Shown here: in pieces, positions 1 to 11,805 of the stretch
Position numbering within the stretch: position 1 is the stretch's first letter
Layout: every line of letters begins with the position of its first letter
Source: Bilabrum cf. latius
Taxonomy: Eukaryota > Bigyra: Bicosoecida > Bigyra > Bicosoecida
NCBI GenBank assembly: GCA_965178125.1
Contig: OZ237751.1
Coordinates: 992,001-1,056,000 of the forward strand
Reading direction: 5' to 3'
Length of the DNA stretch: 64,000 nt
Position numbers and translations under genes: made by a program
The notes under the pieces: model-generated
The model's input: the letters and a program-made list of their open reading frames with translations, nothing else
What the model was told of the DNA's origin: nothing
Database searches by the model: none

Positions 1-1707
1 GTCGAAGAGGATACCGAGGTCTGTCGTCAGCAGCTGCACCTCGGTCTGGTTGCCGTTGGTGCTGCGGACGGTGTCAATCACTGCTTCGTTGGACCCGCAG
101 TACATGGCGATGGAAGGATGGTGAGCCAGCCTTCGCATCTGCACGCGCGTCTCTTCTTCCACCAGCCTGACGAAGTCGTCGTCCCTCGGGTACAGGGATG
201 AAGCGAAGGAGAAATCCACCCATAGCAAGATGCCCGACTCGTCAGCTGCCTCGAGCAGGTCGTCCCGTCCCATGTCGCCGCCCCCCCACACCCTTGCAAA
301 GTTGAAATTGCCCAGCTTGCCGGTGTACATGAGGCGGCGCTGCCTGCCCGGTGACACCCTACCGTCATACGCATCCTGGGGAACAATAGAGGCCCCCTTG
401 GCGAAGATGGGCACCCCGTTGATTCGGAAGTAGAATGTGAGGCCGGTCGCATTGGAGCCTGCAGGCGGAGGCTCCTGGACGAGCTCAACGTAACGGAACC
501 CCGTCCTCTTTGTGACCGAGTCAGCATCTGCCGCCACCGATTCCTATCGTGCCTGTCTATTCGGCAAAGCCGACCCTTTGCGCAGGCCCCCGGCCCCGCT
601 CTGATCGTTCCTGCCTGGAGTGAATGTGATCATGACGTCATACAGCGGGCTAGACCCCAGGTCTCTCGTCCACCACCAGTCCACGAGCGAGGCAGGCACG
701 GTTACATTCACCGTCACTGGCACAAGAAGGGGAGAAGCTATGTCATCGTCTGCGTCATCGCCGGGACCCGCGCCTTGCCCGCACCCGGGTGCAGCGGGGA
801 GCACGACGTGCGTCTGGTTGTATGCGTCCGTGCCCTTGATGATGGCCGTCAGAATGCCCTCCACCTGGGAGCAGTCGTTGGCTCTCGCCAGCTTTGCCTT
901 GCAGCGCACCACGAACGCGTCGCCCGGGATGGGAGACGCGTCGGTGGGGGCAGCAGGAGGGACCGAGGACGCTGCCGCATGGGCGGGCGAGCCGGGCTCT
1001 GCGGGATCGTCGGCCGGCCTGACGAACACAGCCGGCTGCCAGATGCGAGCAGAGCCCGCAGGCACGTGTACGAGACGCATGCCTCTCCAGATGCCGGTGG
1101 CCCCAGCGCTAATGCCCCAGTCCCAGCCGCCGTTGGCTGGCCAGGTTCGAACCTGGTTGAGGTTCGGGAAATTGTCGGAGAACTGAGCACCGGGGACGGT
1201 GTACGGGTACTAAGCAGCCCGGTTGATTGCGTATTTGGGGGTTGAATGGATCTGCACCTTGACTTTGGCGCTCTGGCTACCCCTGAGAGCGCTCGTGACA
1301 TCTACAGTATTTGATACGAACGCGTTCTCGGAATGCAAGACAGCCTTTCCGTTCACGAACACCGTGCTGATGGCATCGATACCATCCACTTCTAAATACA
1401 CTCTTTCGTTCGCACTGACCACGACGTCTATCGTTTTGGTGTAGGTCCACTCGTCGTATGCGATCCACGCCGATGTGACATCGTTGTTACTAACCATGGG
1501 CTCTGGGATTGTGCCGCTGCGCAGTAAATCTAACTGCACCTAGCCAGGCGTACTACCGTTGATGGATATGGATCCATTGGAGTTGACTACAGCCCAGCCA
1601 TCACCGTCGAGGGAATCCACTACCAATTGTGCAAGTGTGACGCCCGGCATCGTTGCGGCACCGAACAATACCACAGAGATCCCCCACAAAGATCCGGTTG
1701 CTCTCAT
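1..1707 (-). CDS. MANBA: Secreted GH2-family beta-mannosidase (3' end beyond window)
   Basis: Hydrolyses terminal beta-mannosides from glycans, probably in the lysosome/food vacuole or outside the cell. The start ATG (1705-1707) opens a hydrophobic signal peptide. The N-terminal sugar-binding domain contains the family landmarks G-W-D-W-G and an L-D-L-L-R-S-G segment. The barrel follows, with F-R-I-N-G-V-P, R-V-W-G-G-G-D, and C-G-S-N-E near the window edge, where the N-E pair carries the acid/base glutamate. The nucleophile region lies outside the window. Three in-frame UAG codons (1540-1542, 1210-1212, 544-546) separate pieces of one domain in the same frame, with no intron needed. Read as Gln they give T-P-G-Q-V-Q and A-A-Q-Y-P-Y, which suits the family. 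569 codons are visible. Family call is secure; substrate is inferred. Confidence 0.88.
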
Positions 1708-2832
1708 ATTTAACGGTTGTATTCGCTCCGGTGCGCCCCTCACTGGCACTAGCGCGTCGCTAGCGCGAGCAAACGGCAATGAGCCACCAGGGAATCTCGT
1801 TGATGAACCTTCCCTCAGGCTCTCCCCCAGTCTAGCTGGAGCTGCGCAGCTACCGGCACCAATGCAGTTGGCTGGTGGATGTGGTGGCGCGTAGGATGTG
1901 GACGTGGCCGACGTGCCAGCCGTGGTCGCAGCTCTTGCTGCCGTAGGAGCTAGAGGCGCTCCGCCAGTCTACTCTGCTGATCCGAAAGCAAACGAACACG
2001 AAGGCATCGCTGTGAGTCGTGCATGCGGAATGGCAAAAGGGCGTGAGGAGAGCCTCATGCACCATGCAAAAGGGCGTGAGGAGAGCCTCATGCACCATGG
2101 GCCAGGCCTGCCCCACGGCCGGTTCGCGACGGCCCATCATGATGGCAGTGTTGGGCAAGGCCTCATGGCTGAGGTTCTCAGAGCGAACCAGTGCTGCGGC
2201 GAGGGGATTGGGGTGGGAGTGCTTAGGTCGAAAGAGTGTGAAAGTCCTTCGTGTGCATGTAAAACTTGAAGCGGTTTGACTTGAGGACCGGCTGTCATCA
2301 TTTTGTTCATTCCGCCGGGCCATGTCATTGCTGCAACTGCAGTGAGTGCATGGTTGTTTGCTCGAAAATCAAGATTTTTTCGTTCGTTCGTTCGTTTTGT
2401 CTAGACTCTAGAGATCTACCACCGCAAGGCTAGACCGTGGCATCAAATTCGTTTGCATCCTTCCATGCCGCGTCGCAAACGGCTAGCAAGGCGCCCAAAG
2501 CGGGGTGGGGCGGCTCGGCCTGGGCAAGACAGGATTGGGCAAAGCAGCCACGTATACGTGCTGCGATACTTCAATCCACGATTGCAACGTAACCAACTTT
2601 GACGACGCCATCGCGGTCAAACCCACGAATGGGGCGCCCGGAAGCCCCTTCAACCTGACTTGCACTTCGAATCTCATACTTGATATTATGTTCAAAGCTG
2701 TGAGAGGCGAGTTGGACCAAGCCAGGCACGGCTGGTTCATTGCACCACAAACACATTCTTCACTCTCTCAGCTCTTAGGACGTCAAAAACACATCGTTTC
2801 GGCACATGCTCTGCACCATGGTAGCGTGGCCT
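1708..2832. other. Intergenic spacer, 1.1 kb
   Basis: Lies between the 5' end of the beta-mannosidase gene and the 3' end of the FG-GAP gene, both minus strand. I see no protein with recognisable domains. It holds a perfect 33-base direct duplication (2033-2098) and a TTCG microsatellite near 2377-2396. The mannosidase promoter should lie just above 1707. Confidence 0.5.
2033..2098. repeat. Perfect 33-base direct duplication
   Basis: Two adjacent identical 33-base units, 2033-2065 and 2066-2098, each beginning GCAAAAGGGCG and ending CACCAT. There is no spacer or divergence, so the duplication is recent or maintained. No coding role seen. Confidence 0.9.
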
Positions 2833-5448
2833 TCACACAATCTCGCCAGGTGCAGCACTGCCGGCCCCTGGCTTGCTCACGGCCTGCATGTTATCCACAG
2901 ACTTCTAAGACCCAACCGTATCGAGCTTGTCAGCCTCACGCCGAGTGGCACATTTGCAGCAGCACACATACCCGACCGCCACGGCCAGCACCATAGCCAC
3001 TCCAACGGCGATGATGGCAATGGCACCGGCACTGAGTCCATCATCGCTGTCATCCTGCTCTCCACCGTCGAGAGGAGGGGCCTCTTCCACCTGCAAGTCC
3101 TGTGTCAGAACCTCCACCTCCATCTCGATCGCATCGATTGATACCTGCAGGTCCTGCAACTCGGAGGGGACGGCAGCTCGCAAGTCTGCGATCAGGCTCG
3201 TTCGACCTCCACCTGCAGTTCCGTTCAGGTAGGCCAGCACAGCCTGCCTGGCCTGCTGCTCGTCGCGATCCATAGCAATGCGGACGGTGAAATCGACCTC
3301 CGAGCCGCTGACTGCGCTGCTAGTGGCCTGTAGCTGCCGTCTAGTGCCAGTGGCCGAGTCCAAACGGTTGATGGTCACCTCATCGGCCGATGCTGCCTCC
3401 TGCACGCCTGTCTGAAAGGGCTGCAGCAGGTGCTCCTGGAAGTTGGGAGGAGTCACGCGGGTGATGCGGGCGTTGGAAAATAGCAGGCGCCTCCCCCTCC
3501 GCTTCACAGGAGCCGTACACCTGCGCTCTGCATCGGCACACAGCAGGCCAACCATGCAGTTCGACGATGTCAAGCAGGTCCTGCCAAGGGAACACAACGG
3601 GCACTAGTCGTCGGATGGGTCCCCGCAGTCGATGTCGCTCTCCTCTCCGTTCATGACGGAGTCCATGCAGGAGATACCTGTCGCTGGCTCGCCCTCGGTG
3701 CCGGGGCTCGACGCAGGGGGGTTTCTGCTGGGAGTCGGCGAGTTGCTGGGGCTGCTGCTGACGCTCGGTGTGGGCGAGTTGCTGGGGCTGCTGCTGACGC
3801 TCGGTGTGGGCGAGTTGCTGGGGCTGCTGCTGACGCTCGGTGTGGGCGAGTTGCTGGGGCTGCTGCTGACGCTCGGTGTGGGCGAGTTGCTGGGGCTGCT
3901 GCTGACGCTCGGTGTGGGCGAGTTGCTGGGGCTGCTGCTGACGCTCGGTGTGGGCGAGTTGCTGGGGCTGCTGCTTGGTGATGTAGACGGCGTTGGAGAT
4001 GGCTCGATCTGGCTCAATGTCCACATCGCGCCTCGTCCGCTTCCGCCGTCCTGGTCACCGGTTGCGCCTACATACAAGGTGCGCGCTCCAGGCCCCGACT
4101 CGCACGTTGATGCAACCGCACTCCCGAAGTAGTTACGGTCGGTAAGGCTCCCATCAAAGCCACCCTCTGCATCGGCGACCTTGTGGTGCTCCTTGTTGGT
4201 GCCGTCCGAGTTGAGCAGAAGGATCCACACAGCGCCGCGAGAGGTACCACGGCCAGCATCTCCAGATGCCCCAACGGCAAGGTCCATGACACCATCGCCA
4301 TCAAGATCACCCATGCAGGACAACGAAATTCCGAAGGCGTCACCGTCGGCTAGAACTCCGGTAAAGCCCGCACCTCCAGGCAGAATCTTAACGAACTCAT
4401 CCACGGTTGCATCGCTGTTAAGAAACAGGATCCAAACGGCGCCGCGGTTATTCCCACCCGTCGAATCTGAGCTGGATCCGACTGCAATGCTGCGTAATCC
4501 GGATGTATTGTTGCTCAAGCGCCCCAAGTAAGCAACTGCCGTCCCAAATCGAACGTTGTTGCTCAATGTGCCAGTAAAGCCACCTTGCGTATCAGATATC
4601 TTCTGGTAGCTCTCGACTGTGCCGTTGGAATGCAAAGATAAGTACCATGCCGCTCCCCGCTCAAATCCGCCATCATTGTCGTAAGGTGCCCCCACAAACA
4701 AATCAACGGCCCCCCGCTAGTCCAGTGACTCAGCCACCGTCATGCTCAGGCCAAAATCATTGCCGTCAGCCAACGTCCCGGTGAAGCCCTCCTCGGTGTC
4801 GGAGATCCTTGATTGCCCCCTCACGGTGCCATTGGAATGAAGAAACAGGATCCACACGGCGCCCCGGCCAGATCCACCACCGCGGTCGCCGGGTGCCCCA
4901 ACGGCCAAGTCCTGCACTCCGTCTCCGTCAAGATCACCTAGACACGCCAACGCAGCACCAAACAAGTAGTCATTATCTAGAACTCCGCGAAAGTCCCCAT
5001 CTGTGCTCGAGATCTTTTGGTGCCCCTTGACGGTTCCGTTTGCACGCTGGAACAGGATCCATACTGCGCCTAAGTTTTCCGAGGCTCGCCCTTCATCATC
5101 ATCCGGCTCTGTTGAGCCGTCATCGTCGAGCATGGCACCAACTGCCAGGTCGGACACGCCATCGCCGTCCAGGTCGCCAAGAATCGCGATCGAGCATCCG
5201 AAGCCATCACCATTTTCGAGGATGCCTACAAAACCGCCTTGCGTCGACGAAATCTTCTACGATGTTTCGGGAAAGTCAATGCCGTCGCTGCTTAGGCGCC
5301 GACTTGCCTCGCGCCCTTCTTCGGCATCCCCTGCTGCACCCTCCAAGTGCACCGCTTGGACATTATGTTGCACCATGTCCACGTGGCTATGGGCCATGCC
5401 TGTCTCAGCGGCAGCGAGTATAGCGATTCCCACCACATGCCTGTGCAT
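2833..5448 (-). CDS. FG-GAP repeat type I membrane protein
   Basis: 871 residues in one exon. The start ATG (5446-5448) opens a signal-like hydrophobic stretch. At least six FG-GAP (integrin alpha-type beta-propeller) units follow, each with the pattern L-G-D-L-D-G-D-G-V-x-D-L-A-V-G-A and linked by G-A-V-W-I-L segments. Then come a Ser/Pro-rich stalk of 12-residue repeats, a Cys-rich module ending near residue 640, and a transmembrane helix near the C-terminus followed by a short basic tail. It looks like a cell-surface adhesion or carbohydrate-binding protein. In-frame UAGs lie at 5257-5259, 4717-4719, 3604-3606 and 2905-2907. The first falls before K-I-S, where the equivalent internal repeats read H-Q-K-I-S and Y-Q-K-I-S, so the protein itself supports Gln. 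Stop is TGA at 2833. Specific ligand unknown. Confidence 0.82.
3738..3975. repeat. 36-base minisatellite coding for S/P-rich repeats
   Basis: Near-perfect tandem array of about 6.5 units of 36 bases. On the coding (minus) strand each unit encodes the 12 residues S-N-S-P-T-P-S-V-S-S-S-P, forming the extracellular stalk of the FG-GAP protein. The unit length keeps the frame, so copy number can change without breaking the gene. Confidence 0.9.
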
Positions 5449-6407
5449 AGTTACGGTGAGTTGTAAGTGCGGGTCGAAGAGCTAACGTATCTAAGCGAGA
5501 ACACACATATTTAAGCTATCAGAAAGAGAAGTCAATCGCTACTTCTCTTCTTACCCTGTCATGCATGCCACCACTAGAGCCATCTTGGAGTGATTCCACA
5601 TCTCTGCAGGAACGGCAGTATTCGTTGCAACGAAATAACCAAAGGCTCAAAATCGAATATGCCTTAACGTGAAGCATGCCAAAACACGACACATGAGGGG
5701 ATAGATGGCTTTTAAAAAAGTATCAACCCAAAGAACCATTTCCACGTAATGCATGTGCAAGCGCCCAACGCATGGTAAAGCAACCTTGAGCACGACTCCA
5801 TGATGTGGTTTACCTGGATTGGCAGCGATAGTTGAGAGGTCGTTGGTATTCCGCCAAAATGTGTGTTGAGCAGCGCGCCTGCCAGGGGCACGTTCGCAAT
5901 GAGATACTGAGGTTGGAACTCTCAGCCTCGCAACAGAGGACTTCGTGGTACCTGGCGCGTACATAAACATGGCTCATGCGGCGCGGCGCAAGCCGCTGAT
6001 CTCAGTTTACACTAGTAAGGGCATGCTCTGATCCCCAGCAATCAATCACACCCACACAAACAGCCCAATTCCCCGTAGGGGAGGATTAAAACCCGTAGGG
6101 GTGCAAATCAATACGGAATACAGAGGTTGTTGGGACAGAACTTTTGCTAGGGCATTCTATTTCAAGTATTTCTTACTTCGTTCCTTTGGTATTCGGCTGG
6201 ACTACGTGAGGAACTGCCCGAAAAGAATCTTACGCAGATTGTTTGAAAATCGCACACAACAAAACCGTCAGATAGCACCTATACCCCACCTATTCTCCTT
6301 GTGAAAAGTCGTATCGTTACATTCAATCATCATCATCACCTTCGAGATCTCGCACCGGACCCTCGTCCAACACTTAATCTCTGTGGCACTCATCGAGACT
6401 CCCGAGT
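5449..6407. other. Intergenic spacer, about 1 kb
   Basis: Upstream of the FG-GAP gene and downstream of the small gene at 6408-6818. AT content is higher than in the genes. Only short ORFs without recognisable features are present. CCCGTAGGGG occurs twice, near 6073 and 6091. No RNA gene recognised. Confidence 0.4.
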
Positions 6408-6818
6408 TCACTCAGGATGATCCAGAAGCACCTATACCCCGCCGTGGTGGGGTTGTGCTGCAGCTGGAGCTCCTGGATCCTCGGGCTCGATCTCTTGAGG
6501 AGGTGCTTCGCCAGGGTCAGCAGCTGCGACTGCTCCTCCCCGGATTCCGCCCTGCAGGTTGAGTGCGACCGGCAATTCTTCCTGCTGCTGGTCGGCTTCA
6601 GCTTCGGTCTGTTCAACGACTGCTGCGAGTGCTGCGGCCTCTGCCGCCTCACCTGCCGCTGCCACTGCTGCTGCTTCCTGTTGCTGTTCCGCTCTCTCTG
6701 CGTCCTCCCTCCTCTTCTCCTCCTCGGCAATGGCACGGCGCGTAGTCCTTGTGAAGGCAACAGGCTGGGGGCCTGTGGGGGACCACACTGATGGCGAAGA
6801 ATGGGAACTCGGCGGCAT
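6408..6818 (-). CDS. Small Ala/Glu/Gln-rich protein, function unknown
   Basis: About 136 residues from ATG 6816-6818 to TGA 6408-6410. The N-terminal third is Ser/Pro-rich. Then comes a charged helix-forming stretch with E-E-E-K-R-R-E-D, followed by Ala/Glu/Gln runs and an acidic Pro-rich tail. One in-frame UAG lies at 6432-6434. The open frame continues upstream of the ATG to a UAA near 6885 with plausible sequence (D-Y-K-T-P-D-P-F), so the ATG may be internal to a larger exon. I recognise no domain. Low complexity on a GC-rich background makes this only a likely gene. Confidence 0.4.
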
Positions 6819-7561
6819 AGGCTGAGAACGGGGGGCCTTTGGCCTGAAAGGGTCGGGGGTCTTGTAGTCCTTGTTTTAGGGCTCCTTTGGATCTAGGTGA
6901 TCACCCAAATCCCTTCGGGGATCTGGGTGTTTATGGAATCTTTACCCAACAATGTATTTCTGTAATTCTGTATTTCTAGAATCTGTAGACCTAGGCCTAC
7001 CGCATGACTGGAGTCGAAAGCAACAAACCGTCGTATATTTAGAGCACCGTGACAAAAATCACTTTCATGGATTAACAGTATGTTTTAAAGTCTCAGAGTC
7101 TCATGTAGCCTGAGATAAAGAGGGTCGAAGAGGAGGGCTAGATCTAGACAAGAGATGATCTAGTCTATCTACTCCCAATCCAGATCGTCACATTCTGGAC
7201 TGGCAGGACGCATGCATTCTAGGTTGTACTTGTTTACTAGATCTCTACACAAGGTGGCGGTGCCACCATCACCGTAGGTAGAAGTGATTGCAGTCGGAGT
7301 CCACTTCTGGGCCAAAGTATGCCCCAATCATCGTATACATTTCACATTGGAGATAATAAATGAAAATAAGTTTGTTATTTTTATCGTTTTACTCAAGTAG
7401 ATTTCGTATTCGTGTCGATTTGAGCGAGAAGTGCTGCTCGAACGCGCTCAGAAGCCCAGCGATGGCGTTTGCCAGCCCATTTTTCGCCAGTATTGTTGCT
7501 TAACTTACCGCGAGTACCGCCAATACCCTCCTTGTGGGGCACATCGTCGACTTGGGCGGCG
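6819..7561. other. Spacer with a stable hairpin
   Basis: About 740 bases between two divergent predicted genes. AT-richer than its surroundings. It contains a UUCG-capped inverted repeat at 6902-6929 (listed separately). I see no coding region or RNA gene that I can name. Confidence 0.4.
6902..6929 (+). other. 12-bp hairpin with UUCG tetraloop
   Basis: CACCCAAATCCC, then TTCG, then GGGATCTGGGTG: eleven of twelve positions pair and the loop is the very stable C(UUCG)G type. It would form in a plus-strand transcript. It may be a 3'-end or processing element, part of a small RNA, or chance. No partner signal identified. Confidence 0.4.
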
Positions 7562-10208
7562 ATGCGTGTCTCCAGTGAGCACACGTCGCAGTTCATGAAC
7601 CTGATCCTGCAGAGAGCTCAGTTCTGCTTCGCGCCAAAGCCGCGGCTATCCACAGGATTGGAATTGCATCAGCACCGTGCGATAGACCTACCACCCAGCC
7701 CTGGTATAGGAAGAGAAAATGACGAGAGACGGGAGAGACATGGCGCGGGCCTGGACGCTTGGCTCACGCTGGCAGCGTCGTGTACACAGCACATAACTGC
7801 CTGGATGTGCGACGCTCCCCGCGCGCTGTTGACCAAGCTCGGTTCGCCGGAGCGCGCAGAGCTCTCTAGAGCAGTGGATGAAGTGGCCGTGTCGGCAGAC
7901 TGGCAGGTGGACTACCGGGATGAGCCGAGCATAGACGAACCGACGCGCAAGGATTTGCATCGGAGCAAGTTACGGGTCGGGTCGCTGGTCGACTTTGTCG
8001 ACGCTGCCGCCGTAATATAGGTTCGTTGCACGGAGGTGCTAGGCGCTGCGCTGCAGCACTGGGGTGATCAAGTCAATGAGCAGCTCAGCGAGGCCGCTGG
8101 CAGGATTGAGTCAGCCGTGGAGGTGCACGGGATCGGCTGCGACGGACCCGCGCAGTGCAGGTGCAGGCCGGGCACACACGACCCCAGCAGGGTTGATGTC
8201 GAGTCGTTGAAGGGCGACTGGGCCGAGCACTGCGCTCCTTCCGTGGTCCGAATGGCAGCAGGTGTCACCTAGCTGCTAGAGGCAGCCTCCCAGTGCCTCG
8301 TGGCGCTGGCATAGGGTCCTCTACTGGGAGCTGGAGGGTCCGGTCCCAAGTCCCGCAAAGGGTGCCTGCGCCTGAAACCGGCCTGCTCCATGCTTGAGAA
8401 AACAGCGTCTCAGTGGTTCCGGTTGTGCAGGCCATTGCTGGAGATGGGAGACTCGCGCCAGCCATTGCGCGGGTGCTCGTGGATCTGCCACTCTGCTCTG
8501 CGCGTTCGACCCCTGGGTGGTGCACGAGGCTGTCAGGCTCCTGTCCGCGGCACAGGGTGACTGCGTGCTGAGAGAGGTCCGCAGGAGGAGGACGCTGATG
8601 CGGCCGGAGCTGCTCGCAAACCTGAACAAGCAAGTGTGGCTGCCCGACTGGCTGGGTATACTGTGCACCGCTCGTTCTTCGTGCATGGAGCCTCACGGTT
8701 TGGCCTCGTCTGCGGCTGCTTGCAGGTTAGTGGCCATGTGCCACCAGCGGGTGCCTACCTCTGTGATGAGTAGATGGGTGCACTCTGAGGCTGCCACGAT
8801 GTGGACGGGCGCAAGGGAGCTGCCAGATGGCGTTGAAGCTGGTGGGGTAGGTGGTGGGACGACTCCGGCGCAGCGATTGGTCTGGGGCACGGCCCGACTA
8901 GCTGGCCAGCAGATGTGGGACTTGGCGGTGGGCTGGATCAGGTGCCATGCGCCGGGTACTGTGGAGGAGATGGCTGCACGGTGCGATGAAATCCGCTGGG
9001 CAATTGAACGGTCGACTAATTGTTACAGTCAGGCACATGCTGGAGAAACGGATTGGCATAGACACGTGACGCGCGATCGGCGAGAGGTGGGCGCGGCCCA
9101 GTGGCAGGATGAGCGCTTGAACAAGCTGCGCTTTGCCGAGTAGGAAAATGAGATGGAGTGCGGGCTCATGTACGGCATAACCCTGGATGAAGTGCGCCGA
9201 TAGCAGGCCGGTACACGCAAGCCGCTGGTGCTGCGCTGGAGAGACATCGTATCGAAGGGGGTGCGGCTGTCCGGCAGCCCAAGTTCAGAAGGACACGGGA
9301 CACGCGGGGGAGAGAAGGGCGAGGAGGACGAAGAGGGAGAGAAAGACGACCATGACCGAGCCACGTGTGCCGGGCTCTGCTTCAACCAGGACGAGGTGAC
9401 ACTCTGGCACTCGGAACCGTGGCGGGATGTGGCTGGGTACGGCCCGCGGAGCCATGGTAGCAGCAGCAACAGCACACGCACCACAAGCGCAAGAATGACC
9501 AGTACAAGTTCCAGGAGCAGCAGTAGTACGCCATCAGGGTAGGCTCTCCCGACCATAACTTCCACATCTAAATGCGCTGATGCGAGCTGCTTACGCCGGT
9601 GGTCGGTAGAATGGATCCGGATATTGGAACAGAGGTGCGCCGCTCTCATCAGTGAGCTGCCGTGTGCACGGTGCAGGCGAGCCGTGATGCGACTCGGAGA
9701 GTCAAACGCACGCCATGCATCTGCCGCGGATGGCGCCATGCGGGCCATTGCGTCGTTCCCTACGAGCGCCATCGAGGTGCAGCCCATTGTGGCAGCAGTG
9801 GAGCTGCACGCCATTGCCTTGCTCCGGGGAACGCCCGTTAGACACATACCAGAGATGCCGCTGGCTATGCACCTGCTGATCTAGCGCGCCATGCAGACCG
9901 AGTGGAGGACTAGGCGAAGTGGGATGGCTGGTGCTGGTGCCGGTGCCAGTGCCGAGTCCAGCTCGCCCGTGGATTTGTACAATCCGCATGGTGTCCCTGA
10001 CATCGGCACTGGTGGGGTGGGGCAGGCCGGGTGGAGGCCCGTGTGGCAGACGAGCCCGGTGGAGGGGCAGCTGGTGGGCCGGGATGAGAGTGTTGGTCGT
10101 TTGCTGGAGGTGCTTGAGGACGTGCGGATGACGAGGAGAAGAGAGCAGCTGCTGCGGCTGAGGGAGGCCGCAGTGAGGACGAGGCTGCATGATCATGATC
10201 GGCCGTGA
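7562..10208 (+). CDS. Unknown protein with six in-frame UAGs; frame change near 8.3 kb
   Basis: Two blocks of coding-like sequence appear to form one gene. Block 1 (7562 to about 8.3 kb) opens at ATG 7562 and carries UAGs at 8018 and 8270. Block 2 is open in another frame from just after a UGA at 8373 to TGA 10206-10208 and carries UAGs at 9141, 9201, 9540 and 9882. All UAG breaks keep the frame. The shift between blocks needs an intron within about 8.27-8.47 kb or a sequence error; I could not fix the junction. Block 2 contains charged, probably helical segments (Q-W-Q-D-E-R-L-N-K-L-R, R-R-R-E-Q-L-L-R-L-R) and a polar Ser/Thr-rich insert around 9.45-9.55 kb. No known domain recognised. It lies just upstream of, and in the same direction as, the lysozyme gene. 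Confidence 0.45.
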
Positions 10209-10444
10209 CCGGCTTGCCTGCTTCCAGTGAATGCCAGTGGGTCACAATAGCTTCCGGTACATTCAATTGGCACGAAATCGTATTTCCCAGCAGCCTTTCT
10301 CTTCATCCAGCTGGCTAAATCTCCGTGGACCTAGACTGCCGTTTCCCGCAGCAGAAATGCAATGCACCCAGATTGGCGGCTGATCCGATCCGATCCGTTC
10401 GTCGGCACATACCATTTCGCTCCTCAAGTAGCCTTCAATACAAT

Positions 10445-11805
10445 ATGATCAGCGCTATTTTTGCCATCGCTGCTTCTGTGGGGGTTGCATCTGCCACCCT
10501 CGGCGTTGACGTGTCCCAGGCTACCCTTCCCGACGCATGGTGAGTATTCCTCGTACACGCCGTCAATCAACTTTGGACGATAGTCAGCCTTTGAACCATA
10601 TGTCCCGTCTGCAAGAGTACGATCGCATTTTTCTTGCAGGAAGTGCCTGAAGGGTAACGGCTATGAGTTCGGTATCGTGCGCTGCTTCCGTTCAAGTGGC
10701 ACCGTGGATCCCAACTGTGTGAGGAGCGATCGTTCTTAAGGAAAGCCTTCCACATTGTGTGGCCACATTCATTCAGAAATAATGGAACTGCTTATAATTA
10801 GTATGTGGCTGTAAAATGATGCAACATGAGCCGCCCCAAGCTTCAACCGAAGGCTGTATTCGCGTAAGCCAACACACTCGCGTGCGCACCACCAGCCGAA
10901 TCTCGCAGCCGCACACCATCTACAACGCCCACGACGGCGGCATCGATCACGTGGATGCGTACTTCTTCCCGTGCCCGAAGTGCAGCTCCAGTGCGAAGGA
11001 GCAGGTCGACGAGATGCTGGACGAGCTTGCCAAGTTCAACCTGCACCACAGCGATGCTGGTGGCCCGGGCACCTTCGGAACCATCTGGCTGGACATCGAA
11101 GGTAAGTTTATGTTATAAATAGAATGTGTCGCGCAAGCAATTATAGTCGCCGACTGGCCTCCTAAGTTCCTAGTGGTCTGGAATCGCCGCTCGCCTCCAT
11201 CTTTGCCGTCCTTCCCCAAGTAACACATGACAGTCCGCACCTAGCCGCCGATCCCCCTCCCCCTGCTCCCTCATTTCCCTCGCAGGCCCCCAGTACTGGC
11301 ACGCCAGCCGCGACGACAACATCGCCTACATCAAGGACGCCATCGCGGCGGTGCAGGCCCGCGGCGTGCCCGTGGCCGTCTACACCTCCGAGTCCCAGTG
11401 GGACCCCATCACCGGCAACGCGGACATCGCCAGCCACCTGCCGCTCTGGGTGAGAATCACGCCTAGTCCCCCTGGGGGGGGGGGAAGGGGGATGCTGCCA
11501 TGAGTCTATGCATTGCATTCGGATGCTGCACCGTGTTAACACACCGCGCTGCACCCCCCTCCCCTCAGCCGCACGCACCTCCTCGCGATCGCTCCCTGTC
11601 CTCCTCTTGTATCGTCCATCGTCATCGTCATTGTTGACCCCCTTGCTTGCATGCACTCGTCACACCGCAGTACGCCCACTACGACAACTCCCGGTCCTTT
11701 GGGGACTTCCGGCCCTTCGCGGGCTGGAGCAAGCCGTCCATCAAGCAGTACGCGGGCGACGCTACCGTGTGCGGGGCGGGCGTGGACCTGAACTGGTACC
11801 CCTGA
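10445..11805 (+). CDS. Secreted GH25-type lysozyme, five exons
   Basis: Cleaves bacterial peptidoglycan; in a protist it most likely digests bacteria in food vacuoles. Exons: 10445-10539, 10640-10718, 10909-11101, 11286-11449, 11671-11805, all GT-AG. The first 18 or so residues form a signal peptide. The mature protein begins L-G-V-D-V-S-Q, the family start with its catalytic-site Asp. It continues with F-F-P-C-P-K-C, W-L-D-I-E-G-P-Q-Y-W (the catalytic D-x-E), [15 protein letters not shown], and ends at G-V-D-L-N-W-Y-P. The exons join without gaps against the family pattern, and the length of about 220 residues is normal. No UAG codon. It resembles the eukaryotic (nematode/amoeba) GH25 branch. 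Confidence 0.93.

Noticed and set aside
2505-2996. 163-codon plus-strand ORF in the spacer
   Set aside because: It overlaps the end of the FG-GAP gene on the other strand, lacks any domain and has no splice or start context that stands out.
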